From: Fen-671 sp963794745
GTDB lineage: Bacteria > Actinomycetota > Acidimicrobiia > Acidimicrobiales > Palsa-688
Assembly (NCBI GenBank): GCA_963794745.1
Contig: CAWCEZ010000011.1
Span: forward strand, 434,001 to 498,000
Direction: 5' to 3'
Length of the DNA: 64,000 nt
The position numbers and the translations under genes were made by a program. Positions within the stretch are counted from its first letter, which is position 1. Each line of letters starts with the position of its first letter. Below, piece by piece: positions 8,549 through 17,914 of this stretch. The notes under the pieces are model-generated. The model was not told the DNA's origin. It worked only from the letters and a program-made list of their open reading frames with translations, and did no database searches.

Positions 8549-9639
8549 CGCCCACCAACTCGGTCGCCGAAGTGCTCGAACGGGCACGCGCGTTGACCAC
8601 ACCGCCCATGCGCGACGCTGTCGACCGTCTCGCTCCCGGGATCCGCGAAGTCGTCAGCTACCACCTCGGTTGGACTGATGCCGACGGGGGCCCAGCCGTG
8701 GTGAAAGGCGGCAAGGGGATCCGTGCTGCCCTACCCGTCCTGTCAGCGGAGGCGGCCTGGGCTGACGCCGAAGTGGGTGCCGTAGGCGGCGTCGCGGTCG
8801 AACTGGTGCACAATTTTTCCCTCATCCATGACGATCTCATGGACGGGGACCTCGAGCGCCGGCACCGGCCCACGGTTTGGGCACTCTGGGGCCCGGCGGT
8901 CGCCCTCATCGCGGGCGACGCTCTTTCGACCCTCGCCACAGAAGTCTTGCTCGGTTGCGCCAACCCTGCGGGCCCGGCTGGCGCCCGGTTGCTCGGGGAG
9001 GCCACGGCTGAGATGATCGCAGGGCAGGCCATGGACCTTGCCTTCGAAAAGCGCCAATCGGTCAGCGTCGAAGAGTGCATGGCCATGTCTGCAGCAAAGA
9101 CGGGCGCTCTCCTCGGGTGCGCCGCGTCGATCGGAGCGGTCCTTGCGGGAGCGCCACAGACGACGGTGCAAGCCCTGCGCGATTTCGGACGGCACCTCGG
9201 TGTGGCGTTCCAGGCGGTCGACGACCTGCTCGGGATATGGGGGGACCCAGCCACCACAGGCAAGCCGGCCGGGAACGATATTCGCCAGCGCAAGAAATCC
9301 ATGCCGATAGTGGCGGCGCTCGCCGCCGGTGACGACGAAGCGAACGAACTGAGAGCGCTGCTTTTCGAGCAGAGCCCAACGGAGGCCAACGTGGCGCTCC
9401 ACGGGCCTGCGGTGGGGCTGCCCGACTGGGCCCCCCCGCCGGCCAGGGCCCTCACCGCAGAGGAGGTCGCGCGGGCCACCTGGCTCGTGGAGGCCAGCGG
9501 GGGCCGGGAATGGACGGCCGCCAGAGCGAAGTCTCACCTCGACGCCGGTCTCGGCTCGCTAGAACGTGCCCGCCTTTCCGCAGTACCGCGCCGGGAGCTC
9601 GCCGACCTCGCGGTTTACGCAGTGGAGCGTGAGTCATGA
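8545..9639 (+). CDS. Polyprenyl (farnesyl-type) diphosphate synthase
   Basis: A 364-residue all-helical trans-prenyltransferase that chains isopentenyl diphosphate to an allylic primer, here most likely supplying farnesyl diphosphate to HpnD. The first Asp-rich motif is Asp96-Asp97-LM-Asp100 followed by RR, and the second is Asp226-Asp227-LLG with D-x-K-K downstream. The GTG at 8545 is chosen because AGGAGG (8535-8540) lies just before it and because it overlaps the hpnE stop. Longer in-frame extensions run back inside hpnE and lack family similarity. Product chain length cannot be settled by eye. Confidence 0.9.
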   Translation: MTPTNSVAEVLERARALTTPPMRDAVDRLAPGIREVVSYHLGWTDADGGPAVVKGGKGIRAALPVLSAEAAWADAEVGAVGGVAVELVHNFSLIHDDLMDGDLERRHRPTVWALWGPAVALIAGDALSTLATEVLLGCANPAGPAGARLLGEATAEMIAGQAMDLAFEKRQSVSVEECMAMSAAKTGALLGCAASIGAVLAGAPQTTVQALRDFGRHLGVAFQAVDDLLGIWGDPATTGKPAGNDIRQRKKSMPIVAALAAGDDEANELRALLFEQSPTEANVALHGPAVGLPDWAPPPARALTAEEVARATWLVEASGGREWTAARAKSHLDAGLGSLERARLSAVPRRELADLAVYAVERES

Positions 9640-11657
9640 CCTTGCTTGCGGACGACCCAGAGATAGCCGGCCGATCGACCACGGCGGTAGCCGCCAAGCG
9701 CGACGTCGAGGTCACCGATCCCGGCCCGGAGATCATTGAACGCGATGTCGCCGAGGCCTTGCGGCTGGCATGCGAGCACCTCAAGGCGCGCCAGGAGCCC
9801 GAGGGCTGGTGGAAAGGCGAGCTCGAGACCAACGTCACGATGGACGCTGAGGACATCTTGCTGCGCCACTTCCTTGGCATCTTGGACCAAAAGACGCTGA
9901 GCGGTGCAGCGGCCCGGATCCGTTCGCAACAGCGGCCCGACGGGCCCTGGGCGACTTTCCACGAGGGCCCGGGGGAACTTTCCGCGACCGTGGAGGCCTA
10001 CGTCGCCCTTCGCTTGGCCGGCGACGGTCCCGGCGAAGCGCATATGTCTGCCGCCTCGGCATGGGTACGCGAGCACGGCGGGGTCGAGTCGACCCGGGTG
10101 TTCACACACGTTTGGCTGGCAATGGTGGGCCGATGGGAGTGGGACAAACTCCCCGCCGTGCCGCCTGAGCTGATCTTCCTGCCGCCCAAGTGGCCGCTTT
10201 CTATATGGTCTTTCGCCTGCTGGGCGCGCCAGACGATCGTGGCGCTCTCGGTCATAACCGCGCACCGCCCGTCGCGCCCGTTGCCCTTTGAGATCGACGA
10301 GCTTCGCTCCGGTAAGCAGCCGCGCCGGCGCCACCTGAGCCCCCTCGGCTGGGCGCTCGTCGCCCTCGACAGAGCGCTCCACCGCTACGAGCAGGTGGCC
10401 CCCGGGTCGTGGCCGAAGCGAATAGTGCGGGGGGCGGCGCTGCGCGAGGCCGAACGATGGATCGTCGCCCGCCAGGAAGCCGACGGCAGTTGGGGCGGGA
10501 TCCAACCGCCCATGGTCTACTCGACGATCGCCCTCGTGCTGCAGGGCTACCCTCTTGACCACCCCGTCCTCGCAGCAGCCATCGCCGGCCTGGACGCCTT
10601 CGCCCTCGAAGACGAACGCGGGCGTCGGATCGAGGCATGCCAGTCGCCCGTCTGGGACACGGCCCTGGCCGCCATTGCGTTGGTCGATGCGGGCACCGCG
10701 CTCGACGACCCATCGATAGAGGCCGCACGCGACTGGCTTCTCGAACAAGAGGTGACAGTCGTCGGCGACTGGGCGGTCCGCCGGCCCAACCTTGCGCCGG
10801 GAGGCTGGGCTTTCGAGTTCCAAAACGTCCACTACCCCGACATTGACGACACCGCGGAGGTAGTCCTCGCCCTTCGCCACGCCGCCGGCACCCCGGCAAG
10901 CGGCGCAGCATGCGACCGGGCGCTCGATTGGCTCGTCGGCATGCAGTCCTCCGATGGCGGTTGGGGGGCGTTCGACGCTGACAACACCTCGAGTTTGCCG
11001 ACACAGCTTCCCTTTTTCGATTTCGGGGCTGTCACCGACCCGCCGAGCGCCGACGTCACGGCGCACGTCGTCGAAATGCTGGCGTGCGAGCCCCGCCCGC
11101 TCACCCCGGCTCGCCGCGACGCTCTACAGCGGGGGCTCGACTGGCTCGCTGCCCACCAGGAGCGTGACGGGTCCTACTGGGGCCGCTGGGGCGTCAACTA
11201 CGTCTACGGGACCGGAGCTGTGCTGCCCGCCCTTATCGCCGCAGGGGTCCCCGCCAAGGACCCGACGGTCGCCGACGGCGTCCGCTGGCTCCTGGAGCAC
11301 CAGAACCGCGACGGCGGCTGGGGTGAGGACCTGCGCTCGTACGTCGAACCCGGCTGGGCCGGGCGGGGAGCTTCTACAGCCTCGCAAACAGCGTGGGCGC
11401 TGATCGGCCTGCTCGCCGCCGGCGAGAAGGACAACCCCGCGGCCGCACGCGGGATCGATTGGCTGGTCCGGGCACAGACAGAAGACGGCACCTGGGACGA
11501 GCCATATTTCACCGGTACCGGGTTCCCCTGGGACTTCTCGTTGAACTACCACCTCTACAGGCATGTCTTCCCCCTCACGGCCCTCGGTAGGTACCTGCTC
11601 GGGACCGGGCCGCAGGCGAAGGCGTCCCGGCCGAAAAAGCCGGAGCAGGACGCGTAA
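9636..11657 (+). CDS. shc: Squalene-hopene cyclase
   Basis: Cyclises squalene to hopene/hopanol at the membrane. The 673-residue length is standard. The catalytic acid motif is Asp402-Ile-Asp404-Asp405-Thr406, equivalent to the DxDD motif of the Alicyclobacillus enzyme. Several QW repeats (Q-x-x-x-G-x-W, for example RQEADGSWGG, GMQSSDGGWGAF, EHQNRDGGWGED) stabilise the alpha/alpha barrel. The C-terminal FTGTGFPWDFSLNYHLYRH segment is a typical family ending. ATGA overlap with the preceding prenyltransferase. This gene fixes the operon as hopanoid rather than carotenoid. Confidence 0.97.
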   Translation: MTLLADDPEIAGRSTTAVAAKRDVEVTDPGPEIIERDVAEALRLACEHLKARQEPEGWWKGELETNVTMDAEDILLRHFLGILDQKTLSGAAARIRSQQRPDGPWATFHEGPGELSATVEAYVALRLAGDGPGEAHMSAASAWVREHGGVESTRVFTHVWLAMVGRWEWDKLPAVPPELIFLPPKWPLSIWSFACWARQTIVALSVITAHRPSRPLPFEIDELRSGKQPRRRHLSPLGWALVALDRALHRYEQVAPGSWPKRIVRGAALREAERWIVARQEADGSWGGIQPPMVYSTIALVLQGYPLDHPVLAAAIAGLDAFALEDERGRRIEACQSPVWDTALAAIALVDAGTALDDPSIEAARDWLLEQEVTVVGDWAVRRPNLAPGGWAFEFQNVHYPDIDDTAEVVLALRHAAGTPASGAACDRALDWLVGMQSSDGGWGAFDADNTSSLPTQLPFFDFGAVTDPPSADVTAHVVEMLACEPRPLTPARRDALQRGLDWLAAHQERDGSYWGRWGVNYVYGTGAVLPALIAAGVPAKDPTVADGVRWLLEHQNRDGGWGEDLRSYVEPGWAGRGASTASQTAWALIGLLAAGEKDNPAAARGIDWLVRAQTEDGTWDEPYFTGTGFPWDFSLNYHLYRHVFPLTALGRYLLGTGPQAKASRPKKPEQDA

Positions 11658-11661
11658 AGCC

Positions 11662-12257
11662 ATGCAAGGCCCCCGGCTGCTCGTCCTCGCACCTCTGCGC
11701 GTCGAGGCCATGGCGCTCGGGCCGGCGACGACCTCTCGCGTCGGCGCGGTGACGATCGCTGTCGAGCGCATCGGGATGGGCCTCGCCAAGGCAAATGCCG
11801 CCGCCGCCCGTCTTAGGACGGCCAGTGCGAGCCCTGCCGGTCCTGGGTTCGCAGCTGTCGCAGTCGCAGGTCTCGGCGGAGGGCTGGGCGACGACCTCGT
11901 CCCCGGCGACCTCGTTGTAGCCGACCGGCTGATCGACGCTGCGGGGACAGAGATCGCCCGGCTCGCCTCGGCACCTTTGCTCGTGGCAGAACTGCGCCGC
12001 CTCGGCTTGCGAGCCAGGACGGGCACTGTCGTGAGCACCGACCACATAGTCACCGGGGAGGAGCGGGCGGCATTGGCTGGCCTTGGCGCCACGGCCGTTG
12101 ACATGGAATCGACTGCGGTGGCCTCGCAAGGCTGGGGGGCCCTCTCGCGGTGCTCCGGGCGATATCCGACACACCCGGCCAGGAGCTCTTCTCCCCTGCC
12201 GGCGCACGGGGGGCCTGGGCCGCGCTGAGGGCGCTGCGGGCGGCTCGCCACGCCCTC
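11662..12257 (+). CDS. hpnG: HpnG, hopanoid nucleoside phosphorylase (frame break; runs into ispH)
   Basis: In characterised pathways HpnG releases adenine from adenosylhopane to give ribosylhopane. The first part reads LAPLRVEAMALG, a Gly-rich VAGLGGGL segment and the purine-phosphorylase signature VDMESTAVA. The frame then breaks in a six-G run (12134-12139). Adding one G restores GGPLAVLRAISDT and continues through ARHALVNWAAAVG. The restored frame is the frame of the downstream IspH with no stop codon between them, so a bifunctional HpnG-IspH polypeptide is possible. As sequenced, the first frame ends at 12228. The missing G is probably a sequencing error. Confidence 0.82.
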
Positions 12258-13202
12258 GTGAATTGGGCTGCGGCGGTCGGCGACAGAGAGATCCTCTTAG
12301 CCGAACCTCGTTCTTTCTGCGCCGGAGTGCGGCGCGCGATCGAGACGGTCGAGCGCGCGCTGGAACGCTACGGGACGCCTGTGTACGTCCGCCGCCAGAT
12401 CGTGCACAACGCCCATGTAGTCTCCCGGCTCGAGGAAGCCGGAGCCGTCTTTGTCGAGGAACTGGCCGAGGTGCCCGATGGTTCCTACGTCGTCTTCTCT
12501 GCCCACGGCGTCGGGACGGCCGTCCACGACGAAGCGGCCGCCCGCCAAATGTTCACGATCGACGCGACTTGCCCGCTGGTGAGCAAGGTCCACAATGAAG
12601 CTCGCCGTTTTGCTGGCGGCGGGCGCCAACTGGTCCTTATCGGGCACGCTGGTCACGACGAGGTTGAGGGCACTCTCGGCACCGTCGCCGGCACGGCCCT
12701 GGTCGCCACGGCGGCCGACGTCAGCGCGATAGACCTCGACCCGAGCAAGCCGACGGCGTTCATAACCCAGACGACTCTGGCCGCCGACGAGGTCGCCGAG
12801 GTGGTAACCGCCTTGGGACAACGCTTTGCCGACCTTGCCAAGCCGGCCGCATCGGATATCTGTTACGCCACTCAGAACCGCCAAGAGGCGGTCCGCCAGA
12901 TGGCGCCGGATTGCGATGTCGTGCTGGTGGTGGGGTCGCCGAACTCCTCCAATTCCAACAGGCTGGTCGAGGTGGCGCAACGCTGCGGCGCGAGCGCCCA
13001 CCTTGTTGACAGCACGCTCGACCTACGCCTGTCCTGGCTGGTAGGCGCCCAGCGCGTGGGCGTGACCGCAGGCGCCAGCGCCCCCGAAGAACTGGTCCGC
13101 GAGGTAGTGGACTGCGTGGCCGCGCTCGGCTGCGCGTCCATCGAGGAACGCTCGACCGGCAATGAACATGTCTCTTTCCCCCTTCCATTGGAGGTCCGTT
13201 AA
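12258..13202 (+). CDS. ispH: 4-hydroxy-3-methylbut-2-enyl diphosphate reductase (IspH)
   Basis: Last step of the MEP isoprenoid pathway, making isopentenyl and dimethylallyl diphosphate with a [4Fe-4S] cluster. Counted from the GTG at 12258, the cluster cysteines are Cys21 (FCAGV), Cys105 (ATCPLVSKVH) and Cys202 (SDICYATQNRQ), matching the E. coli triad. The conserved His motifs NAHVV and SAHGV and the substrate motif GSPNSSNSNRLVEV are present. The GTG has no visible ribosome binding site and the frame is open upstream into hpnG, so translation may begin at hpnG. Its place inside a hopanoid operon suggests a dedicated isoprenoid supply. Confidence 0.93.
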   Translation: MNWAAAVGDREILLAEPRSFCAGVRRAIETVERALERYGTPVYVRRQIVHNAHVVSRLEEAGAVFVEELAEVPDGSYVVFSAHGVGTAVHDEAAARQMFTIDATCPLVSKVHNEARRFAGGGRQLVLIGHAGHDEVEGTLGTVAGTALVATAADVSAIDLDPSKPTAFITQTTLAADEVAEVVTALGQRFADLAKPAASDICYATQNRQEAVRQMAPDCDVVLVVGSPNSSNSNRLVEVAQRCGASAHLVDSTLDLRLSWLVGAQRVGVTAGASAPEELVREVVDCVAALGCASIEERSTGNEHVSFPLPLEVR

Positions 13203-13220
13203 GTGCTGGAGATCAGTTAG

Positions 13221-14225
13221 ATGGGCGTGCCTTTGCGCCAGAGCATCAAGGTCGGTACTTATGTCGCGCGGCAAAAACTCGCCAAGCGGGACAAGTACCC
13301 CCTGATAGTCGAGCTTGAACCGCTGTTCAACTGCAACCTGGAATGCCATGGTTGCGGCAAAATCCAATACCCGACCGAGATCCTGCGCAAGAAGCTCTCC
13401 GTGGAGCAGGCGGTGGCGGCCATCGAGGAGTGCGGGGCGCCGATGGTCTCGATAGCCGGCGGCGAACCTCTCCTCCACCCCGACATCGACAAGATGACAC
13501 AAGCATTGTTGGACAGCAAGCGTTTCGTTTACCTGTGCACCAACGCATTGCTGCTCGAGCGAAAGCTCGACAAGTTCAAGCCCCACCCGGCGTTTTCCTG
13601 GGTCATCCACATCGACGGCCTGAGGGAGCGCCACGACAAGTCGGTCGACCGGGAAGGTACCTTCGACAAGGCAGTTGCAGCGATTAAGGCTGCAAAGGAG
13701 AAGGGTTTTCGCGTCGCCACGAACACTACCTTCTTCAGCACGGACTCCCCGCGGACCGTGCAGGAGGTCCTCGACTTCCTAAATGACGAGCTGGAAGTCG
13801 ACACCATGATGATCTCGCCCGGTTACGCCTACGAAAAGGCGCCCGACCAAGTCCATTTTCTCGGCGTCAACCAGTCGACCAAGCTCTTCAAGGAGGCTTT
13901 CGCCGGTAAACGCAAACATTGGCGGCTCAACCACAGCCCTATGTTCCTGGACTTCCTGGAAGGCAAAGTCGAGTTCGAGTGCACGCCTTGGGGGATCCCG
14001 TCGTACTCCGTGTTCGGTTGGCAGCGCCCCTGCTACCTGCTCGCGGACGGCTATACCGAGACGTACAAGGAGCTCATCGAGACGACCGACTGGTCCAAGT
14101 ACGGGCGGGGCCGCGACCCCCGCTGCCATAACTGCATGGCGCATTGCGGCTTCGAGCCAAGTGCCGTGCTCGCGACCGCAGGCAGCATGCGTGAGTCGCT
14201 GCGCGCCCTCGTCAACGCGCGCTGA
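13221..14225 (+). CDS. hpnH: HpnH, radical SAM adenosylhopane synthase
   Basis: Adds a 5'-deoxyadenosyl group to hopene, giving adenosylhopane, the first step of extended (C35) hopanoids. The radical-SAM cluster motif is Cys38-x3-Cys42-x2-Cys45, followed by the SAM-binding GGE segment in SIAGGEPLLHP. A C-terminal cysteine group, RCHNCMAHCGFE, is typical of HpnH. The length is 334 residues, as in the family. The gene starts 18 bases after ispH and is cotranscribed. Enzymatically it precedes HpnG. Confidence 0.95.
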   Translation: MGVPLRQSIKVGTYVARQKLAKRDKYPLIVELEPLFNCNLECHGCGKIQYPTEILRKKLSVEQAVAAIEECGAPMVSIAGGEPLLHPDIDKMTQALLDSKRFVYLCTNALLLERKLDKFKPHPAFSWVIHIDGLRERHDKSVDREGTFDKAVAAIKAAKEKGFRVATNTTFFSTDSPRTVQEVLDFLNDELEVDTMMISPGYAYEKAPDQVHFLGVNQSTKLFKEAFAGKRKHWRLNHSPMFLDFLEGKVEFECTPWGIPSYSVFGWQRPCYLLADGYTETYKELIETTDWSKYGRGRDPRCHNCMAHCGFEPSAVLATAGSMRESLRALVNAR

Positions 14226-14233
14226 CAGGACGA

Positions 14234-15025
14234 TTGTCAAGCCCTCGGTCCCTCTCGGGGCTGCGCGTGCTCGTAACGGGGGCGTCCAGCGGCATTGGCG
14301 CAGCGGTGAGCACCCTCCTGGTGGCCCGCGGCGCTCGTGTCGTCGGCACGGGCCGCTCCCCCGCCGCGCTCAAGCTTCCGCCCGCGGGGGTGTTCGAAGC
14401 GGTTGTCGTTAGGGACATAACCGCGCCAGGAGCGCCGGGCGAGGTTGTGTCGGCCGCTGTGTCAGCTCTCGGCGGGCTCGACCTCGTGGTTTCCAACGCG
14501 GGCGCCGGATGGTCAGGGCGGTTCGAGACGATGTCGCCGGAGGACATCGATACCGTCGTCGATATAAACCTCCGGGCGCCCCTGCACCTCGCCAATGCGG
14601 CGGCGCCTTACTTATTAGCCAGTGAGGCCGGCGGCCAACTTGTCCTCATGAGCTCGATCGTCGGCCTAGTCGGAGTGGCCGAAGAAGTGGTCTACGGCGC
14701 GGCAAAATACGGTCTGCGGGGCCTCGCCGACGGGTTGCGCGCGGAGTGGGCGCGCGACGCGGCGGGCCGGCGAGTGACGGTCACCCTGGTAAGCCCCGGC
14801 GTTGTCGATACGCCGTTTTTCACGCGCCGCAACCGGGGCTACGAGCGCTCATGGCCCAAGCCGATGCCGGTCGGCCGGGTGGCCCGCTTGGTCGTGCGTT
14901 CGATCGAGCAGCGCCGCGAGGACGTCGTAGTGCCGCGGTGGTTGCTCGTGGCGGGACGGCTCAATGGCGGCCTGCCGCGCTTTTACCGCTTGTTGGCTCA
15001 GATCCCGGAGCGCACGAAGCGATAA
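14234..15025 (+). CDS. Short-chain dehydrogenase/reductase
   Basis: A 263-residue classical SDR with the NAD(P) motif T15-GASSGIG, the structural NAG motif (VSNAGAGWSG), the catalytic Ser in LMSSIVG and Tyr-x3-Lys in VYGAAK. The TTG start lies 8 bases after hpnH, just after AGGA; the conserved strand LRVLVTG begins within ten residues, leaving no better start. Its position suggests a hopanoid tailoring or lipid oxidoreductase, but it is not one of the named Hpn enzymes, so the substrate is unknown. Confidence 0.85.
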   Translation: MSSPRSLSGLRVLVTGASSGIGAAVSTLLVARGARVVGTGRSPAALKLPPAGVFEAVVVRDITAPGAPGEVVSAAVSALGGLDLVVSNAGAGWSGRFETMSPEDIDTVVDINLRAPLHLANAAAPYLLASEAGGQLVLMSSIVGLVGVAEEVVYGAAKYGLRGLADGLRAEWARDAAGRRVTVTLVSPGVVDTPFFTRRNRGYERSWPKPMPVGRVARLVVRSIEQRREDVVVPRWLLVAGRLNGGLPRFYRLLAQIPERTKR

Positions 15026-15031
15026 CCCTGG

Positions 15032-15936
15032 GTGGACGGGAAGGTCCGGTCGCCCAAGTTGCCCGAGGCGGGCTCTAGGCTAGCGCTGGTGGAGCGCGAC
15101 GAACCCGGCGGGCCAAGTGGTACTGCCGACCCGGTCAGCCCGGGCCGAGGCGACGCCGAAGACCCGACGGGTGCCGCCGGGCTAACGGGTCCTGCCCTCG
15201 CCACCGGGTCGGTGCTGGTCGTGATGCCGGCGTACAATGCGGCACGCACGCTGCGTGACACCTGGCGCGCCATCCCCGCGGACGTCGTTACCGAGGTCCT
15301 CCTGGTCGACGACCACAGCATCGACGCGACCCTGGAAGTGGCCTCGCAACTGGCGATCCGCACCCTCGCCCTGCCCCACAACGTCGGCTATGGGGGCAAC
15401 CAGAAGGCTTGTTACCTCGAGGCTCTCCGCATCCGGGCCAACATCGTCGTCATGCTCCACCCCGACGGCCAGTACGACCCGAAGATGATCCCGCGTATGA
15501 TCCAACCGCTCTTGGACGGAGAAGCCGACATGGTGCTCGGGAGCCGGATGCTGAACCCGGGGGCGCACGCCGCGGCAAGATGCCCCTGTACCGCTTTTAT
15601 GCGAACCATGCCTTGACCTGGGCCGAGAACAAGGTGATGGGCACGTCGTTCAGCGAACTCCACACGGGGTACAGGGCTTACAGCCGGCATTTCCTACAGA
15701 CGGTGCCGTTCCTGCGTAATTCGAACGACTTCGTGTTCGACACCCAGGTCATTGCGCAAGCGGTCGCTTTCCGCCAGCGCGTCGTGGAGGTGCCAATCGA
15801 CACGCGCTACCACTCCGATGCCTCTTCGACATCGATGAGGGCAAACATCAACTACGGGCTGGGCACTCTCGCTGTCATGGCCAGCTACGCCCTCCACAAG
15901 AGCCACATCTGGCGGTCTAGTCTCTTCGTTCCCTGA
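15032..15936 (+). CDS. Family 2 glycosyltransferase (frame break at 15559-15563)
   Basis: GT-A fold transferase resembling polyprenyl-phosphate sugar transferases. The first frame carries VLVVMPAYNAARTL, LLVDDHSIDAT and HPDGQYDP and stops after MVLGSRMLNPG. The second frame continues with GGARRGKMPLYRFYANHALT and ELHTGYRAYSR, ending in SSLFVP. One G missing from a five-G run at 15559-15563 explains the break; with it the protein is about 301 residues. The first 60 residues are Gly/Pro-rich and low in complexity, so the true start may be nearer the PAYN motif. It is last in the hopanoid run and could glycosylate a hopanoid, but this is a guess. Confidence 0.8.
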
Positions 15937-15992
15937 TCTGTCCTAAGTCCGCCGCTGTGCGGGCCGGTAACTATCCCAGTCGCGAGCAGGCC

Positions 15993-17843
15993 CTACGGCC
16001 AATTGTGGTCGTTCGGTACGCCCGCCTTGACCCGGTGTAGGACCAAGATGCCGTCTTCATCGAAAACCGGCTTGAACTCTGTCTTTTCGAGGTCTTGGTA
16101 GAGCACGGTCTGGCTCCCGGTGATAGCTGTGTTGAGGACCAACCAGTCAACTTTGGCGGGATCGGGAGGGTTATCAGTGGCGCCGCAGTGGGTGGAGGTC
16201 GGCGTCGCACACTGAAGGGCCCAGTAGGAGATCACCCACGGGTTCGGGTACTCGTAGATCAGCACCCTGTGTGTCATATGGCTGTCGATGTCATATGTTG
16301 CCGAAACTGATGCGTTTTTTGGCACCAGAGCGATCGCCTGGTTGACGTAGGGATCCTTGGGCTGGGGGCCGGCCCAGACACCGGAGTGGAACTTGACGCT
16401 GATAGGAGAAGGCGACCAGGCCACATTGCTGGCGAGAGCGGCGGCGAAAACGAAGGCGACCATGAGACGCCTTCCGCTCAGCGTGCGCCCTTGGCGGCCG
16501 CAAGCCTCCACCGTGGCGAGGAATATCGCCGCCACGATTATCGAGGTGTAGTAGTACTGGATGTTGTTCGTGTAACCCTCGGTGGACAGCGTATTGACGA
16601 GCAGTTGTGGTAGCCCGATCAGCAGCACTGCCGGCTCTAGGAGCGCCAGCATCCCCACTGGCCATAACAATTTGGCGTAATAGGTGAAGTTCGTCGCGGA
16701 CACCAGCGTCGGCACCCATCTGGTTGGGTGGAAGAGCAGTGTGTCGATTATCCCGAAGACCGATGTGCCATAGCTGGCCGGGAACAGGGCGACGTAAAAG
16801 GGTTGGCCGCCGCCGTTGGCGAGCGGGATGATCAGCCTCGTGCAGATAAGGAACCAGGCCGCGCCCGCTACCGTGGTGATCAAGCCCATTGCCCGCTGGC
16901 GCATTTTTATCCACAGCACGATGCCGAGCGCCAGCACCGCCAATCCGGCGTCCTCCTTGCATGAAAGAGCAAGTGCAGTGGCAAACCAGAACCATCCCCA
17001 TCGTCGCCTCGTCGCCAACCAGTAGGCGAACATCAAAGGGGTGATGATCAACGCGTCGGGATGGAACATCCACTCGTTGACCCATTCCACCGAGGGGTAG
17101 AGCAGGTAGGCCGCCGAAAGCCCGAGGGGGATCCACGCGTTGTGGAGCTTGTCCCTACCGAGCAACCATATTGGGATAGCGCCCGCCGCCATCCAAACGG
17201 TCTCGATCGCGAAAAGGAAATGCGGGCCGGCGCCGAACCAATAGGCGGGGACGAACAACAGGGTCACGATGTTGACGTGCTGGCCGAAATAGTTGAGCCC
17301 ACGGATCGTGTCGAAGGGGGTTTTGAAGTGGGCAAGCAGCCATATCGCTTGGTCGTAGATCCCCATGTCGAACCCGAAGGTCCCGTAGTTGGACTGTTGC
17401 TTGTAGGTGAGGTCGCCGAACACGCCGATGTAGACGGCGATCATCAGCACGAGCACCGTCACCGGGCCAGCGACAGGTCTGCGCCAGAAGGAGACCCAGG
17501 CGTTGTCGGCAGGGACGCCCGGGAGGGCCTGGTCGAACTCCTCGACGAACCCCTCGGCCGGGTCGTCCCAGGACCGGATCTCGCTACGTAAGTCCGCCCA
17601 CTTGCCCACTGGCCAGACGACCACGGTCCCAACGCCTCGGAGCAGCCAGAGCACCGGCGCTTCGGCGGACGCCAGAGCGTTGTCGAGTGCCCCTACGAAA
17701 CAATGAAGCCGCCCACCGCCACCAGCACGGGGGACCTCGGGCAAAGGCCCGGCCGGCAGATCCTCGGTTTGTACGGCCGTCCCGAAAGCGGGCTCCGCAC
17801 CCTCAGCTGATCCCTCTGGCGTCCCGTCCTGGCCGTCAACCAT
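15993..17843 (-). CDS. DUF2079-type polytopic membrane protein
   Basis: About 616 residues with roughly ten or more hydrophobic helices and a soluble C-terminus. The segments FGFDMGIYDQAIW, NYFGQHVNIVTLLFVPAYW, FHPDALIITPLMFAYWLA and SCKEDAGLAVLALGI match the DUF2079 family, which is thought to share the GT-C membrane glycosyltransferase fold. An acidic residue pair near the first loop (FDMGIYDQA) would be the catalytic site by analogy. The ATG at 17843 is used; a TTG at 17885 is an alternative. It lies downstream of a dolichol-phosphate-mannose-synthase-like gene, which may make its lipid-linked sugar donor. Confidence 0.8.
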   Translation of the reverse strand: MVDGQDGTPEGSAEGAEPAFGTAVQTEDLPAGPLPEVPRAGGGGRLHCFVGALDNALASAEAPVLWLLRGVGTVVVWPVGKWADLRSEIRSWDDPAEGFVEEFDQALPGVPADNAWVSFWRRPVAGPVTVLVLMIAVYIGVFGDLTYKQQSNYGTFGFDMGIYDQAIWLLAHFKTPFDTIRGLNYFGQHVNIVTLLFVPAYWFGAGPHFLFAIETVWMAAGAIPIWLLGRDKLHNAWIPLGLSAAYLLYPSVEWVNEWMFHPDALIITPLMFAYWLATRRRWGWFWFATALALSCKEDAGLAVLALGIVLWIKMRQRAMGLITTVAGAAWFLICTRLIIPLANGGGQPFYVALFPASYGTSVFGIIDTLLFHPTRWVPTLVSATNFTYYAKLLWPVGMLALLEPAVLLIGLPQLLVNTLSTEGYTNNIQYYYTSIIVAAIFLATVEACGRQGRTLSGRRLMVAFVFAAALASNVAWSPSPISVKFHSGVWAGPQPKDPYVNQAIALVPKNASVSATYDIDSHMTHRVLIYEYPNPWVISYWALQCATPTSTHCGATDNPPDPAKVDWLVLNTAITGSQTVLYQDLEKTEFKPVFDEDGILVLHRVKAGVPNDHNWP

Positions 17844-17914
17844 TCCACGGCATGGTAACAACCGCGGCCTGGTAACAAAGGGCAAGCACCTCGCCGCGTT
17901 AGGGCGCAGCGCAG

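Noticed and set aside
9615..11066. A long open frame antisense to squalene-hopene cyclase
   Set aside because: It mirrors the strong third-position G/C bias of shc and has no family motifs. Similar long antisense frames lie opposite glgX, pyc and the repeat protein for the same reason.
15032..15936. Two separate glycosyltransferase genes
   Set aside because: The two open frames are complementary halves of one GT2 enzyme, joined by adding one G at 15559-15563.
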